From an uncultured Bacteroides sp. (lineage in GTDB: Bacteria; Bacteroidota; Bacteroidia; Bacteroidales; Bacteroidaceae): a DNA stretch of 27,361 nt. The notes below the pieces were generated by a model. The model saw nothing but the letters and a program-made list of their open reading frames with translations, did not search any database and was not told where the DNA came from. The stretch covers positions 1 through 27,361 of the forward strand of contig CAAFTU010000079.1 of assembly GCA_900766005.1 (NCBI GenBank), written 5' to 3'. Shown one piece after another: positions 1 to 7,132 of this stretch; the stretch's first letter is position 1; every line of letters starts with the position of its first letter. The translations under genes and the position numbers were made by a program.

Positions 1-411
1 CGCGGTGCTCTCATTAAAGCCATTCATCGAGCTTGTCCTTCTGTAACAGTGGAATGCTATGAACTGATGCCGGAAAACAGAGAGTTTTTACATTCGTTGG
101 AAAATGTGATACTGCTTGATGAAGATTTTACCAAAGACAGTGTAGGTAGTTACACTAAGATTATTGCAAATCCTCCGTTTTCCGGTAATCAGGATATAGA
201 GCATGTCAGGCTTATGTATGATCGATTGGAAGAAGGCGGCACGCTTGCGGCAATAACTAGCCAACACTGGAAATTCGCTTCGGAAAAGAAATGTATTGAT
301 TTCCGAAACTGGCTGAAAGAAGTACATGGAGAAGTGTTTGAAATCAGCGCAGGCGAGTTTAAAGAGAGTGGCACTTCTATTAGTACAATGGCGGTAGTTA
401 TAAAAAAATAA
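1..411 (+). CDS. N6-adenine DNA methyltransferase, 5' end outside window
   Basis: The reading frame is open from base 1, so the gene starts upstream. The first residues, RGALIKAI, look like the tail of the SAM-binding motif I (GxGxL type), so the window cuts the gene inside that motif. NPPF at bases 169-180 is the catalytic motif IV of amino-group methyltransferases that act on adenine in DNA. The rest (GGTLAAITSQHW, then a final strand ending AVVIKK) fits the end of a Rossmann-fold methyltransferase. It likely modifies phage DNA, for example to evade restriction. It ends 17 nt before the next small gene. The family is fairly sure; the target site cannot be told, and no recognition domain is visible in this part. 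Confidence 0.82.
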   Translation, partial: RGALIKAIHRACPSVTVECYELMPENREFLHSLENVILLDEDFTKDSVGSYTKIIANPPFSGNQDIEHVRLMYDRLEEGGTLAAITSQHWKFASEKKCIDFRNWLKEVHGEVFEISAGEFKESGTSISTMAVVIKK

Positions 412-428
412 TTCAAAATGGAACAGAT

Positions 429-650
429 ATGAGTAAAAAAAGAACAATGCAAATAGATGTAATTGAGGAAGTAAAAGGAACTCAATTCATGCAATGCAAA
501 CTGTATATAGATGGCAATGCGAGTGTTATTCTTATGAATAAAATCGATTATGAAAGGCTGTTAAGCGATAGTTTTTTTGTGCGTGATGGTAAAAATCGGG
601 ATTCAGCCGGAGTGTTGAATACTACTAACACTTTCATCGAAAAAGATTAA
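429..650 (+). CDS. Small hypothetical protein (73 aa)
   Basis: Unrecognised. It is an ATG-started 73-residue protein with a basic start (MSKKR), a central stretch that could form a small beta sheet (QCKLYIDGNASVILM), and a polar C-terminal tail. It starts 17 nt after the methyltransferase stop, in the same direction, so it probably shares that transcript. No membrane segment, signal peptide or metal motif is visible. Its spacing and orientation support a real gene; the overlapping reverse-strand frames have no independent support. Confidence 0.6.
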   Translation: MSKKRTMQIDVIEEVKGTQFMQCKLYIDGNASVILMNKIDYERLLSDSFFVRDGKNRDSAGVLNTTNTFIEKD

Positions 651-679
651 TATTTAAAACAGATTAGAAAGGAGAACTT

Positions 680-1027
680 ATGAAAAAAGGACAAAAGGTG
701 AGACTGAACGATAACACCATTGCTACCATAGCCGACAGCACATTTTTTGTGATGAATGGTAAAAAGCACATCCGTTATGAAGTGCGCAGGCCCGGAGAAC
801 GGGAGAGCAGATGGGTGCCGGCTGAAGAACTTCTTCCGGTCAAAGAAACGGTTACGGTTACTGTAGAAGACGGCATACAGACATTGGTTGCCTCGCTGCA
901 TATAGATTGGGCTGGTGAAGAGATAAAGATCACAATAACCGGTAGCCCTGAAAATCTGAAAGAGCACAAAGGTGTACACATGCGTGTGATGAGCTGTTTT
1001 ATTGAATCGCTAAAAACAAAGTTCTGA
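680..1027 (+). CDS. Hypothetical protein (115 aa)
   Basis: Unrecognised 115-residue protein. The start is well placed: AAAGGAGAACTT lies just before the ATG, a better Shine-Dalgarno than most Bacteroidales genes have. The first half has alternating hydrophobic and charged strands (GQKVRLNDNTIATIADSTFF, then YEVRRPGERESRWVPAEEL), like a small SH3-type beta barrel. The second half has a valine-threonine rich strand (ETVTVTVEDG). Its stop TGA shares a base with the next ATG (TGATG), so the two genes are likely translationally coupled. No function can be assigned. Confidence 0.7.
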   Translation: MKKGQKVRLNDNTIATIADSTFFVMNGKKHIRYEVRRPGERESRWVPAEELLPVKETVTVTVEDGIQTLVASLHIDWAGEEIKITITGSPENLKEHKGVHMRVMSCFIESLKTKF

Positions 1028-1335
1028 TGATGAATCAATACAGACTATATACTATCCGGGAATGGGAGCTGGCACAACCCGAGGGGGTGTCCTTCTCCCG
1101 GTTCTTTCTTACCGACCATTCCGGCGAGGTCCGTAAGGTGACAGGTGCCATTCGTGTGCTCAAGCGAAAACTGGTGAATGGAGTGATGTGCCGGATTCCG
1201 ACTGACAGGCGCGTGTTCTGGGACGGATACGGACGCTGCTATGCAGGCACGCATAACATTCGCAAGAGAGACTATGACATTCCCCTAAAGGCAGGGGGAG
1301 AGGCTGGTCTTTCCGAAAAAAATGCAACTCTGTAA
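1027..1335 (+). CDS. Hypothetical protein (102 aa)
   Basis: Unrecognised 102-residue basic protein starting on the last base of the previous stop codon, which suggests coupled translation. The middle is rich in arginine and aromatic residues (RVFWDGYGRCYAGTHN) and has two cysteines but no clear zinc-binding spacing. The C-terminal 15 residues are low in structure. It ends 25 nt before the primase start, so it sits in the replication-side cluster. A role in nucleic-acid binding would fit its charge, but that is a guess. Confidence 0.6.
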   Translation: MMNQYRLYTIREWELAQPEGVSFSRFFLTDHSGEVRKVTGAIRVLKRKLVNGVMCRIPTDRRVFWDGYGRCYAGTHNIRKRDYDIPLKAGGEAGLSEKNATL

Positions 1336-1340
1336 TTTTG
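1310..1340 (+). promoter_or_regulatory. Possible promoter for the primase gene
   Basis: TAATTTTG at 1333-1340 fits the Bacteroides -7 box TAnnTTTG. TTTC at 1310-1313 sits 19 nt upstream as a weak -33 box. The expected start of transcription is about 10-15 nt before the primase ATG at 1361. The -7 box overlaps the stop codon of the preceding gene. Confidence 0.4.
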
Positions 1341-1360
1341 TACCGCTAATATAAGACTTT

Positions 1361-4219
1361 ATGATAAAAGCTTCAGATATATATGCCGCTTCTCATGATG
1401 GTCTGGATATCATTCTGTATTATTATCCACAGGCCGAGGGATGTGTTGATAACCGTAAGAAATTTAAGATTCGTCCGGACGAAGACGATGCGTCCGCATG
1501 CATACGCAAATACGGTGATTGTTACAAGGTGACCGATTTTGGTGACCAGGGAACGGCTACCAGCCCGATTGATATTTGCATGAGGGAGGAGCACGTCAGT
1601 TTTGGCGAGGCCGTTGTCTTGTTGGCTGCGCGCTATAATGTTTCCGACGAACTGAAGCATTCCGTCAACAAGCCTGATATCCGCAAGAGACCGGCTTCGG
1701 CTGATGAAGCTGAAGGTTCCCGGTTCTTCGAACTTGAAGAAGCGTTTACTCCTGAGCAGCTTGCCATACTGGGCCCTCGTGTGAAACAGGAGCATTGCGA
1801 TGCGTTGCATTGGCATGTGGCCAAGTCAATCAGCTACGTCAAGAACCGCGAGGTGACCACCAAATACACCACACCGACTTACCCGATTCTGATGCGTCAG
1901 TGTGTCATTCCCGGAGCGGACGGCAAGCCGGAGAGCGAAAAATCTTTCTACAAGATTTATGAGCCGTTGAATCCGGACAAGCAGTGGCGTTTTAGCTATA
2001 CGCCTGATGGCGTCAAACCCCGGTATTATACCAATGGGCTGTACGAGCTGAAGGCTGCTTGGGCGAAATGGAACGCCTCACAAGAGACGCAGTTTTTTGA
2101 TGATCCGGCCAATGAGGGCAAGCCTTACATATCGCAGAAGCTCGAAGAGGCGTTCATCTGCTCAGGTGAGCGTGATGCGCTGTGTGTCCGGGCGTTGGGG
2201 TATTATCCCTTGTGGTTCAATAGTGAGACACAAAAGATCACGTCTGATGAAATTAAAGAGATCATGAAATACGTGAAGCGTCTCTATAATATCCCCGACA
2301 TTGATAGTACAGGCATCCGTAAGGGCACGGAACTGGCTTTGGAATTTTTACACATTTATACCGTGTGGCTGCCCGAATCCTTGGGACGGTACCGTGACCG
2401 CCGGGGCAAGCCGCGCAAGGACTTCCGTGATTATGTAGAACTGCACCCGTCCAATGAGGATTTCCGCAACTTGCTGGCACTGGCTATGCCTGCCCAGTAC
2501 TGGGAGGAGAAAATCGGGCAGCGCAACGGCAACAAGACCTATACGATCAACTCGTCATACCTACATTATTTTCTCAGACTGAACGGCTATTACATTCTGA
2601 AGGATGATAATAGCGATACGCCCCGCTATGTGCATGTGGACAGATTCAAGGTCAGCGAGATCAAGGCTGGCGATATTGTGTCGTTCCTGAAGAGTGACGC
2701 TATGCGTCGGTTCCTGCCTGTCGATATACGCAATCTGATTCTGGATTCTCCTCGTGTTGGAGGCAGCGGCTTGTCTATGCTCGATGAGATTGACCTGAAT
2801 TTCACCGCACACACGTTCAACAGCCAGACCATGTTCTTCGACAATGTGAACTGGAAGATTACAGGTTCCGGCATCGAAGAGGTCAAAGAGGCAGGTGGTG
2901 TGTACGTTTGGACGAACAACATCATCCCCCACAAGGTGAAAGTGCTGCCGGAGCCTTTCACGATCAAACGGGCAGCTGATGGGAGTTGGGATGTAACCGT
3001 CAACCCACATGACAGTCACTACATGGATTATCTTATCAACTCCAGCCGTGTTCATTGGCGCAAGGAGTTAGAAGAACTGTGGGCGGACAAAGACCAGGAC
3101 CAGGCGGCCGCCTATCGGGCGGAGCATAAATTCGACTTGGCCGGTCCATTACTCAGTGCCGAAGAGATTCATGAACAAAAGCAGAATTTCGTGAATAAGA
3201 TCTTCGCGGTTGGCTATAACCTGCACCGCTACAAGTCGCCCTCACGGGCATGGGCGGTGTATGCCATGGACAACAAGATTGGCGAAGAGGGGCAGTGCAA
3301 TGGGCGTTCGGGCAAGTCCTTTTTCCTGACTTCCCTGAAACAGTTTCTTCGTACTGTAGTCTTGTCCGGACGAAATCCGAAACTGATGGATAATAACCAC
3401 GTGTTTGAGCAAGTCAACCAGCACACCGACTTCATCATCGTTGATGACTGTCACCGTTACTTGGATACCGGTTTGTTTTACGACAGTATCACAGGAGGTA
3501 TGACAGTCAACCCGAAAAACAACCATTCTTTCTATATCGAGTTTGAGAGCAGCCCGAAGTTCGCTTTCAGCACGAATTACGTGCCGGGCAACTTCGACTC
3601 CAGTTCCGATGCCCGGTTGATATATACGGTATTTTCTGATTATTACCACCAAAAAACCGATGAAAACGATTACTTAGAGACTCGTTCAATCTATGATGAT
3701 TTCGGCAAAAATCTCTTTTCTCAAACGGATTATACAGAATCTGAGTGGAATGCCGACTTGAATTTCTTTGCCCGCTGCCTTCAGTTCTATCTGAGCACCG
3801 TCCATTCCGGTATTAAGATACAACCGCCCATGGGTAACATCATGAAGCGCAAGCACAAGGCGGATATGGGCGACAATTTCGAGGCGTGGGCGAATACTTA
3901 CTTTGCAAAGGACAGTGGTAACTTAGACAGGTTGATTGTCCGCAAAAAGGCATACGATGATTTCAAGGATTTCGCAAAGGTGACAAATACATTTTGGTCT
4001 ATGCAGAGGTTTACCAAGGCGCTCAAGGGTTTTGCAGCCTTATGTCCTTACGTTCAAACCTTGAATCCGGAGAGTATGCGCAACGGTTCCGACCGTATCA
4101 CGCGCAAGGTTGACGGCAAGAGTGAAGATATGATATACCTTCAGTCGGTTGGAAGCACCATTGACGAGCTTAACTTTAATGCAAACATAGAAGATGATGA
4201 CTCCGGAAATCCGTTCTGA
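1361..4219 (+). CDS. Phage primase-helicase (TOPRIM plus superfamily 3 ATPase)
   Basis: A 952-residue two-function replication protein. Residues about 35-95 follow the layout of the DnaG zinc-binding domain (FKIRPDEDDAS, then SPIDICM and SFGEAVVLLA) but lack its CHCC ligands. Residues 262-319 form a TOPRIM domain: EEAFICSGERD with Glu270 and Asp272, then DID at 313-315. The C-terminal ATPase is superfamily 3: a Walker A-like loop ends in GRSGKS (648-653), Walker B is FIIVDD with Asp695 and Asp696, and the sensor Asn739 lies in KFAFSTN. This architecture primes and unwinds phage DNA. The size fits fused primase-helicases of phages and mobile elements. It is followed at an overlap by a small gene and then a strong terminator. 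The ATPase assignment is firmer than the N-terminal one. Confidence 0.88.
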   Translation: MIKASDIYAASHDGLDIILYYYPQAEGCVDNRKKFKIRPDEDDASACIRKYGDCYKVTDFGDQGTATSPIDICMREEHVSFGEAVVLLAARYNVSDELKHSVNKPDIRKRPASADEAEGSRFFELEEAFTPEQLAILGPRVKQEHCDALHWHVAKSISYVKNREVTTKYTTPTYPILMRQCVIPGADGKPESEKSFYKIYEPLNPDKQWRFSYTPDGVKPRYYTNGLYELKAAWAKWNASQETQFFDDPANEGKPYISQKLEEAFICSGERDALCVRALGYYPLWFNSETQKITSDEIKEIMKYVKRLYNIPDIDSTGIRKGTELALEFLHIYTVWLPESLGRYRDRRGKPRKDFRDYVELHPSNEDFRNLLALAMPAQYWEEKIGQRNGNKTYTINSSYLHYFLRLNGYYILKDDNSDTPRYVHVDRFKVSEIKAGDIVSFLKSDAMRRFLPVDIRNLILDSPRVGGSGLSMLDEIDLNFTAHTFNSQTMFFDNVNWKITGSGIEEVKEAGGVYVWTNNIIPHKVKVLPEPFTIKRAADGSWDVTVNPHDSHYMDYLINSSRVHWRKELEELWADKDQDQAAAYRAEHKFDLAGPLLSAEEIHEQKQNFVNKIFAVGYNLHRYKSPSRAWAVYAMDNKIGEEGQCNGRSGKSFFLTSLKQFLRTVVLSGRNPKLMDNNHVFEQVNQHTDFIIVDDCHRYLDTGLFYDSITGGMTVNPKNNHSFYIEFESSPKFAFSTNYVPGNFDSSSDARLIYTVFSDYYHQKTDENDYLETRSIYDDFGKNLFSQTDYTESEWNADLNFFARCLQFYLSTVHSGIKIQPPMGNIMKRKHKADMGDNFEAWANTYFAKDSGNLDRLIVRKKAYDDFKDFAKVTNTFWSMQRFTKALKGFAALCPYVQTLNPESMRNGSDRITRKVDGKSEDMIYLQSVGSTIDELNFNANIEDDDSGNPF

Positions 4220-4496
4220 CCTCATTAAGCACTCAGACGAATATGTTCACGCGTTGATGACCGACAAAGAGGCATCAAAATACATGCTGAAGCTATATAA
4301 CTTCTTGGCCGAGATGCAGCCTGGGCAGCGCATGAACCTGAGGGCTGATGGAGAGAAGCTGCGCTGGATGCTCGTCACCGTTGGCGAATTCATGCGCAGC
4401 GAAGGGCATTGGCGATGTTACGATCTCAATGCTGACTATACCAAAATTCGTCGGACGGAGCTTTTCCCCCGCCCCCGCAAAAAAAGACTTGGATAA
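4194..4496 (+). CDS. Hypothetical protein after the primase (100 aa)
   Basis: Unrecognised 100-residue, mostly helical, basic protein. It overlaps the end of the primase gene by 26 nt; ATG codons lie at 4194 and 4197 and the first is used here. Features are a helical middle (SKYMLKLYNFLAEM), an RWMLVTVGEFM segment, and a strongly basic tail ending PRPRKKRLG. The overlap and shared direction suggest coexpression with the primase, and small basic helical proteins beside a helicase often bind DNA or load it, but nothing in the sequence proves that. Transcription should stop at the hairpin 27 nt downstream. Confidence 0.65.
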   Translation: MMTPEIRSDLIKHSDEYVHALMTDKEASKYMLKLYNFLAEMQPGQRMNLRADGEKLRWMLVTVGEFMRSEGHWRCYDLNADYTKIRRTELFPRPRKKRLG

Positions 4497-4522
4497 TTGC
4501 AACCTTGTATTACTGTGCCTAT

Positions 4523-4563
4523 GGGCGTGTATGTTCGGTTATGGAACATACACGCCCTTTTTC
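4523..4563 (+). terminator. Strong rho-independent terminator
   Basis: A perfect 14-bp stem pairs 4523-4536 (GGGCGTGTATGTTC) with 4544-4557 across a 7-nt loop, followed directly by a T-run. It closes the replication-side operon. Confidence 0.9.
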
Positions 4564-4736
4564 TATTCTTCCTGCATCATGTAAAGATACATAACCGACC
4601 GTTCCTTTGCATTTTTCAACCGATGACGGCGGTTGATTGCTGTTTCTCCGTCCTCTTTTCCTTTTTTGTACTAAAACTTTGCAACTTTGTACCCAAAATA
4701 GGAAAGGAAATATAAATAATTAAGAAATAGGAGGTT

Positions 4737-4814
4737 ATGTCGGTTTCAAGTCGGCTACAAAAACGGTTGCGGATCGGTTTCAAACTACAAAAACTTTGCA
4801 ACCGCTTAAATTAG
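4737..4814 (+). CDS. Possible small ORF, 25-residue basic peptide
   Basis: ATG at 4737 follows a good Shine-Dalgarno (AGGAGGTT at 4729-4736) and opens a 25-codon frame ending in TAG at 4812-4814. The peptide is basic and amphipathic, with a repeated core (RLQKRLRIG and KLQKLCNRL) that comes from a direct repeat in the DNA. It could be a leader peptide, a small toxin or regulator, or a chance frame. The ribosome site is the best evidence; nothing about function is known. Confidence 0.3.
   Translation: MSVSSRLQKRLRIGFKLQKLCNRLN
4740..4794 (+). repeat. Imperfect direct repeat, two units
   Basis: TCGGTTTCAA occurs at 4740-4749 and 4774-4783. Each copy is followed by CTACAAAAAC, at 4755-4764 and 4785-4794. 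A TTGC-containing motif follows each unit in opposite orientation (GGTTGC, then TTTGCAACC). Confidence 0.75.
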
Positions 4815-5086
4815 GTTGGCGCAAAGATGCAAGATTACAAAGTTATGTACCCGGTTGCAAAATGCTTTTTTGTTTTTGTGTCTTCGTAATATGATGGTTT
4901 ACAGTGTGTTGTTATTGAAAAATGCAGGGTTGCAAAAACGCATAAATTTCTGGGCAAATCAAACTATACCGAAGATACAACAAAAACGTACCGATATATA
5001 TTCATGGGCAAATGCACGCGTGTTGTTAAAATACAAGAAATCCTGCCCCAGGGTACTTTTCCAAGCGCATTTTTCAGATTATTCTT

Positions 5087-5117
5087 TTTTATGTACAGCT
5101 GAAAATGTGTATCTTTG
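5087..5117 (+). promoter_or_regulatory. Promoter for the morphogenesis operon
   Basis: TATCTTTG at 5110-5117 is a full match to the Bacteroides -7 box TAnnTTTG. A T-run at 5087-5090 stands at the -33 position, 19 nt upstream. The -7 box lies 17 nt before the ATG at 5135, which supports that start over the upstream in-frame start at 5105. Confidence 0.55.
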
Positions 5118-5134
5118 TAGATAAACTTTTGATT

Positions 5135-5668
5135 ATGAAAGATTTCGTGTTTTATATTAAACTGGAGCATTACCTGGCTCAGTGGTTGACACATTCGCTG
5201 GGCAATCCGGTGCGTTTTCCGGCACAGAGCAATGAGAACTCGGTTATACGGCGCTTTCTGCAGAAGCTGCCACCGGACAAGTTACCCGAAATGCCGTCCG
5301 ATGATACGGTCGCGATTGTGATCCCTGATTCCAAGGCGAAAGATCCGGCGGTGTACAATTACCTGGGTCCGTTGGCCAAAGAGGCGGTGGTTGAATCCAT
5401 CGAAGACCTGTTCCGGCGCAATCTTTGGTCTGAACTGGGGGATATGACCAGCAGTTCTGTGGGGCTGAACAAGACAATTGCGGCTTGGTGCGAGATGCAT
5501 GGCATTGACATTGACTACATAGAGACAGTCCGGCAGAAATACTATCGGATGCGCAATGCCTATAACCGAAAAGGCATGTTTTTAGGTTCTTTAACAAGAA
5601 AAAGAGAGGATAAGACCCCTGTTTTTGTACAACACCGAACAACTGCGAACAACACCGAACAATTATGA
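5135..5668 (+). CDS. Conserved Bacteroides phage protein of unknown role
   Basis: A 177-residue protein from ATG 5135. The frame stays open upstream to 5105, but the promoter -7 box at 5110-5117 makes that longer start impossible on this transcript. The N-terminal part (MKDFVFYIKLEHYLAQWL) is strand-helix. The middle contains IPDSKAKDPAVYNYLGP. The C-terminal half is helical and basic (NKTIAAWCEMHGIDIDYIE, then RQKYYRMRNAY), compatible with a DNA-binding helix-turn-helix. I recall similar unnamed proteins ahead of head genes in Bacteroides phages, so a regulatory or early-assembly role is possible. Its last codons overlap three 10-bp tandem repeats, and its stop overlaps the next start (ATGA). 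Confidence 0.7.
   Translation: MKDFVFYIKLEHYLAQWLTHSLGNPVRFPAQSNENSVIRRFLQKLPPDKLPEMPSDDTVAIVIPDSKAKDPAVYNYLGPLAKEAVVESIEDLFRRNLWSELGDMTSSSVGLNKTIAAWCEMHGIDIDYIETVRQKYYRMRNAYNRKGMFLGSLTRKREDKTPVFVQHRTTANNTEQL
5637..5666 (+). repeat. 10-bp tandem repeat, three units
   Basis: CGAACAACTG, CGAACAACAC and CGAACAATTA follow one another at 5637-5666, inside the end of one gene and just ahead of the next start at 5665. Helical phasing of 10 bp could suit a protein site; it may equally be replication slippage in a coding tail (TTANNTEQL). Confidence 0.6.
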
Positions 5669-6078
5669 GCGAAATTCACTACATCAGCCGCGTGGAGTAC
5701 TGTGAAGTCCGAGAACTGACCGCCATGACAGTTGTAAAAAAACAATTTGCCTTGGTTCCACCGGCCGCAAACTTTACGCGGTTACCCATGGTCGGACTGG
5801 CTTCGGTCGAAGTCAGCGACAAAATCGAGAACAAACAGCGTGTTTTCGTATCTAAGCTGGCGGTTTTCCTGCCTGAACGGTTCGAGGTGGGCAACAAGAA
5901 GCTGTGCTTCCGGCTTCGGACTGTGTCCGGAGAATATTTTATGCTGGGTTCAGGTGACCGCCCGTATTCCCTCATTACCTCCACAGATACTATACCCGAT
6001 ACCCTCTCTTCCAGGTGTGGAAGTGCCATGGTGGCCACCTATACAGGCATTCTGCCCTTGCTTCGTATCATAGATTAG
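5665..6078 (+). CDS. Hypothetical protein (137 aa) ahead of the prohead protease
   Basis: Unrecognised 137-residue protein, predicted mostly beta from its alternating pattern (YISRVEYCEVREL, RVFVSKLAVFLPERF, KKLCFRLRTVSG, GEYFMLGSGDRPYSL). It starts within the stop of the preceding gene (ATGA), so the pair is likely coupled. A 51-nt gap separates it from the protease. Its place suggests a role in head assembly or a small virion protein, but no motif supports a name. It has no membrane segment or signal peptide. Confidence 0.65.
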   Translation: MSEIHYISRVEYCEVRELTAMTVVKKQFALVPPAANFTRLPMVGLASVEVSDKIENKQRVFVSKLAVFLPERFEVGNKKLCFRLRTVSGEYFMLGSGDRPYSLITSTDTIPDTLSSRCGSAMVATYTGILPLLRIID

Positions 6079-6129
6079 GTATTTTTATATATATAAGGTA
6101 TAGTGTAATATTGCAATCAAAAATGTGAT

Positions 6130-7131
6130 ATGACCTATAACCTGAACATAGATGACTACATTGGCCGTTGGGGCTACTCCAAGCAGTATGTCCGCAATCA
6201 GCTGGCAGGCTTGAAAGGCAAGCCTGTCAATGTCCGCATCTCCTCTTTGGGAGGTGCGGTTGATGACGGGTTGGATATCCGTCAGCAGTTTGTTGATCAT
6301 GGAGACGTGACCGCCTACCTGTATGGGCTGGTGGCAAGTTCGGCTACTATTGCCGCACTGGGTGCGAAAAAGGTGTGCATTTCCAGATATTGTCTGTTCC
6401 TGGTGCACAAGGTGAGCAACTGGGTGGATGCCTGGGGGCAGTATAACGCTGACCAGATCCAACAGCTCATCGATGAGCTGAAGGAGAACAAGCTGCAGAA
6501 CGACAAGTTCGATCTGGTACTGGCGAACATGTATGCGGCCAAGTGCAACAAAAAGGTAGATGATATTCTTGATGTTCTGAAGGCGGGCAGGTGGCTGACC
6601 GCACAAGAGGCGTTGGAGTATGGCTTTGTGGACGAGATCATCGAGGGCGATGAGGATAAGCTCAATCTTGCCGCTTATGAAGGCAAGGTCAATATGCTGG
6701 GGTTGTCCCCTTTGCCGGTTGCGTCCGGGAGTGAGCGGGATACGGCTGATAGTCATAAATTACTAAACAAAATATTAACTAAACTGGACGGATTGTTTTC
6801 ATCCAAAGAAAAACAGTCCGCCCCTTCTATTGTTTCCGAAATGAAAAAAGATTACACCAAAATCAACACCCTTCTGAATGTGGAGGGGGTGGAGGACTCG
6901 GATGGCAAGGTAATACTCACCGAGGAACAGGTTAGGGCTGTCAATGACCGGCTGGATGCGCTGGAAACGGAGGTCGGCGAACAGAAGGATCTGGTCAGAC
7001 AGCGTGACGAGCAGATCAAGAACCTGCAAAAATCCGATGGTGACACTACCACCACGAGTGTGAAAGAAGACGAAAAAAATGATGCGGTGTCCGCTGCATC
7101 CATGTATGACGAAGTTAAAGACTATATTTGA
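6130..7131 (+). CDS. Prohead protease, ClpP type, with scaffold-like C-terminal region
   Basis: A 333-residue protein. Residues 1-180 follow the ClpP/SppA-like head maturation protease family: VRISSLGG at 35-42, the nucleophile segment GLVASS with Ser70, His93 in FLVHK, and WLTAQEALEYGFVDE at 155-169, which matches the conserved ClpP end. The rest, to residue 333, is charged and low in structure with a likely coiled coil at about 264-305, like the scaffolding part of fused protease-scaffold genes. Such enzymes cleave scaffold and capsid inside the prohead, and the major capsid gene follows one base after its stop. ATG codon 238 (MKKDYTK, base 6841) could allow a separate scaffold product, as Nu3 arises in lambda, but no ribosome site marks it. 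Confidence 0.85.
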   Translation: MTYNLNIDDYIGRWGYSKQYVRNQLAGLKGKPVNVRISSLGGAVDDGLDIRQQFVDHGDVTAYLYGLVASSATIAALGAKKVCISRYCLFLVHKVSNWVDAWGQYNADQIQQLIDELKENKLQNDKFDLVLANMYAAKCNKKVDDILDVLKAGRWLTAQEALEYGFVDEIIEGDEDKLNLAAYEGKVNMLGLSPLPVASGSERDTADSHKLLNKILTKLDGLFSSKEKQSAPSIVSEMKKDYTKINTLLNVEGVEDSDGKVILTEEQVRAVNDRLDALETEVGEQKDLVRQRDEQIKNLQKSDGDTTTTSVKEDEKNDAVSAASMYDEVKDYI

Positions 7132-7132
7132 T

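Larger units (their letters stand above)
4497..5134 (+). other. Intergenic region with TTGCAAC repeats
   Basis: About 640 bases between the primase operon and the morphogenesis operon hold no large convincing gene. After the terminator there is a run of related motifs: AAAACTTTGCAAC at 4673-4685 and 4790-4802, and the inverted form GGTTGCAAAA at 4853-4862 and 4928-4937. TTTGTACCC and TATGTACCC occur beside two of them. A short ORF with a good ribosome site lies at 4737-4814, and a promoter at 5087-5117 leads into the next operon. Repeats of this kind can be repressor sites or replication iterons; which one cannot be told here. Confidence 0.55.

Noticed and set aside
4816..5124. Frame of 102 codons upstream of the 5135 gene
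   Set aside because: It needs a TTG start within the repeats and runs through the promoter of the next operon; the first ATG, at 4888, has no ribosome site.
6085..6756. Long reverse-strand frame opposite the prohead protease
   Set aside because: It is antisense to a gene with clear catalytic motifs, has no promoter or ribosome site, and reads as low-information sequence.
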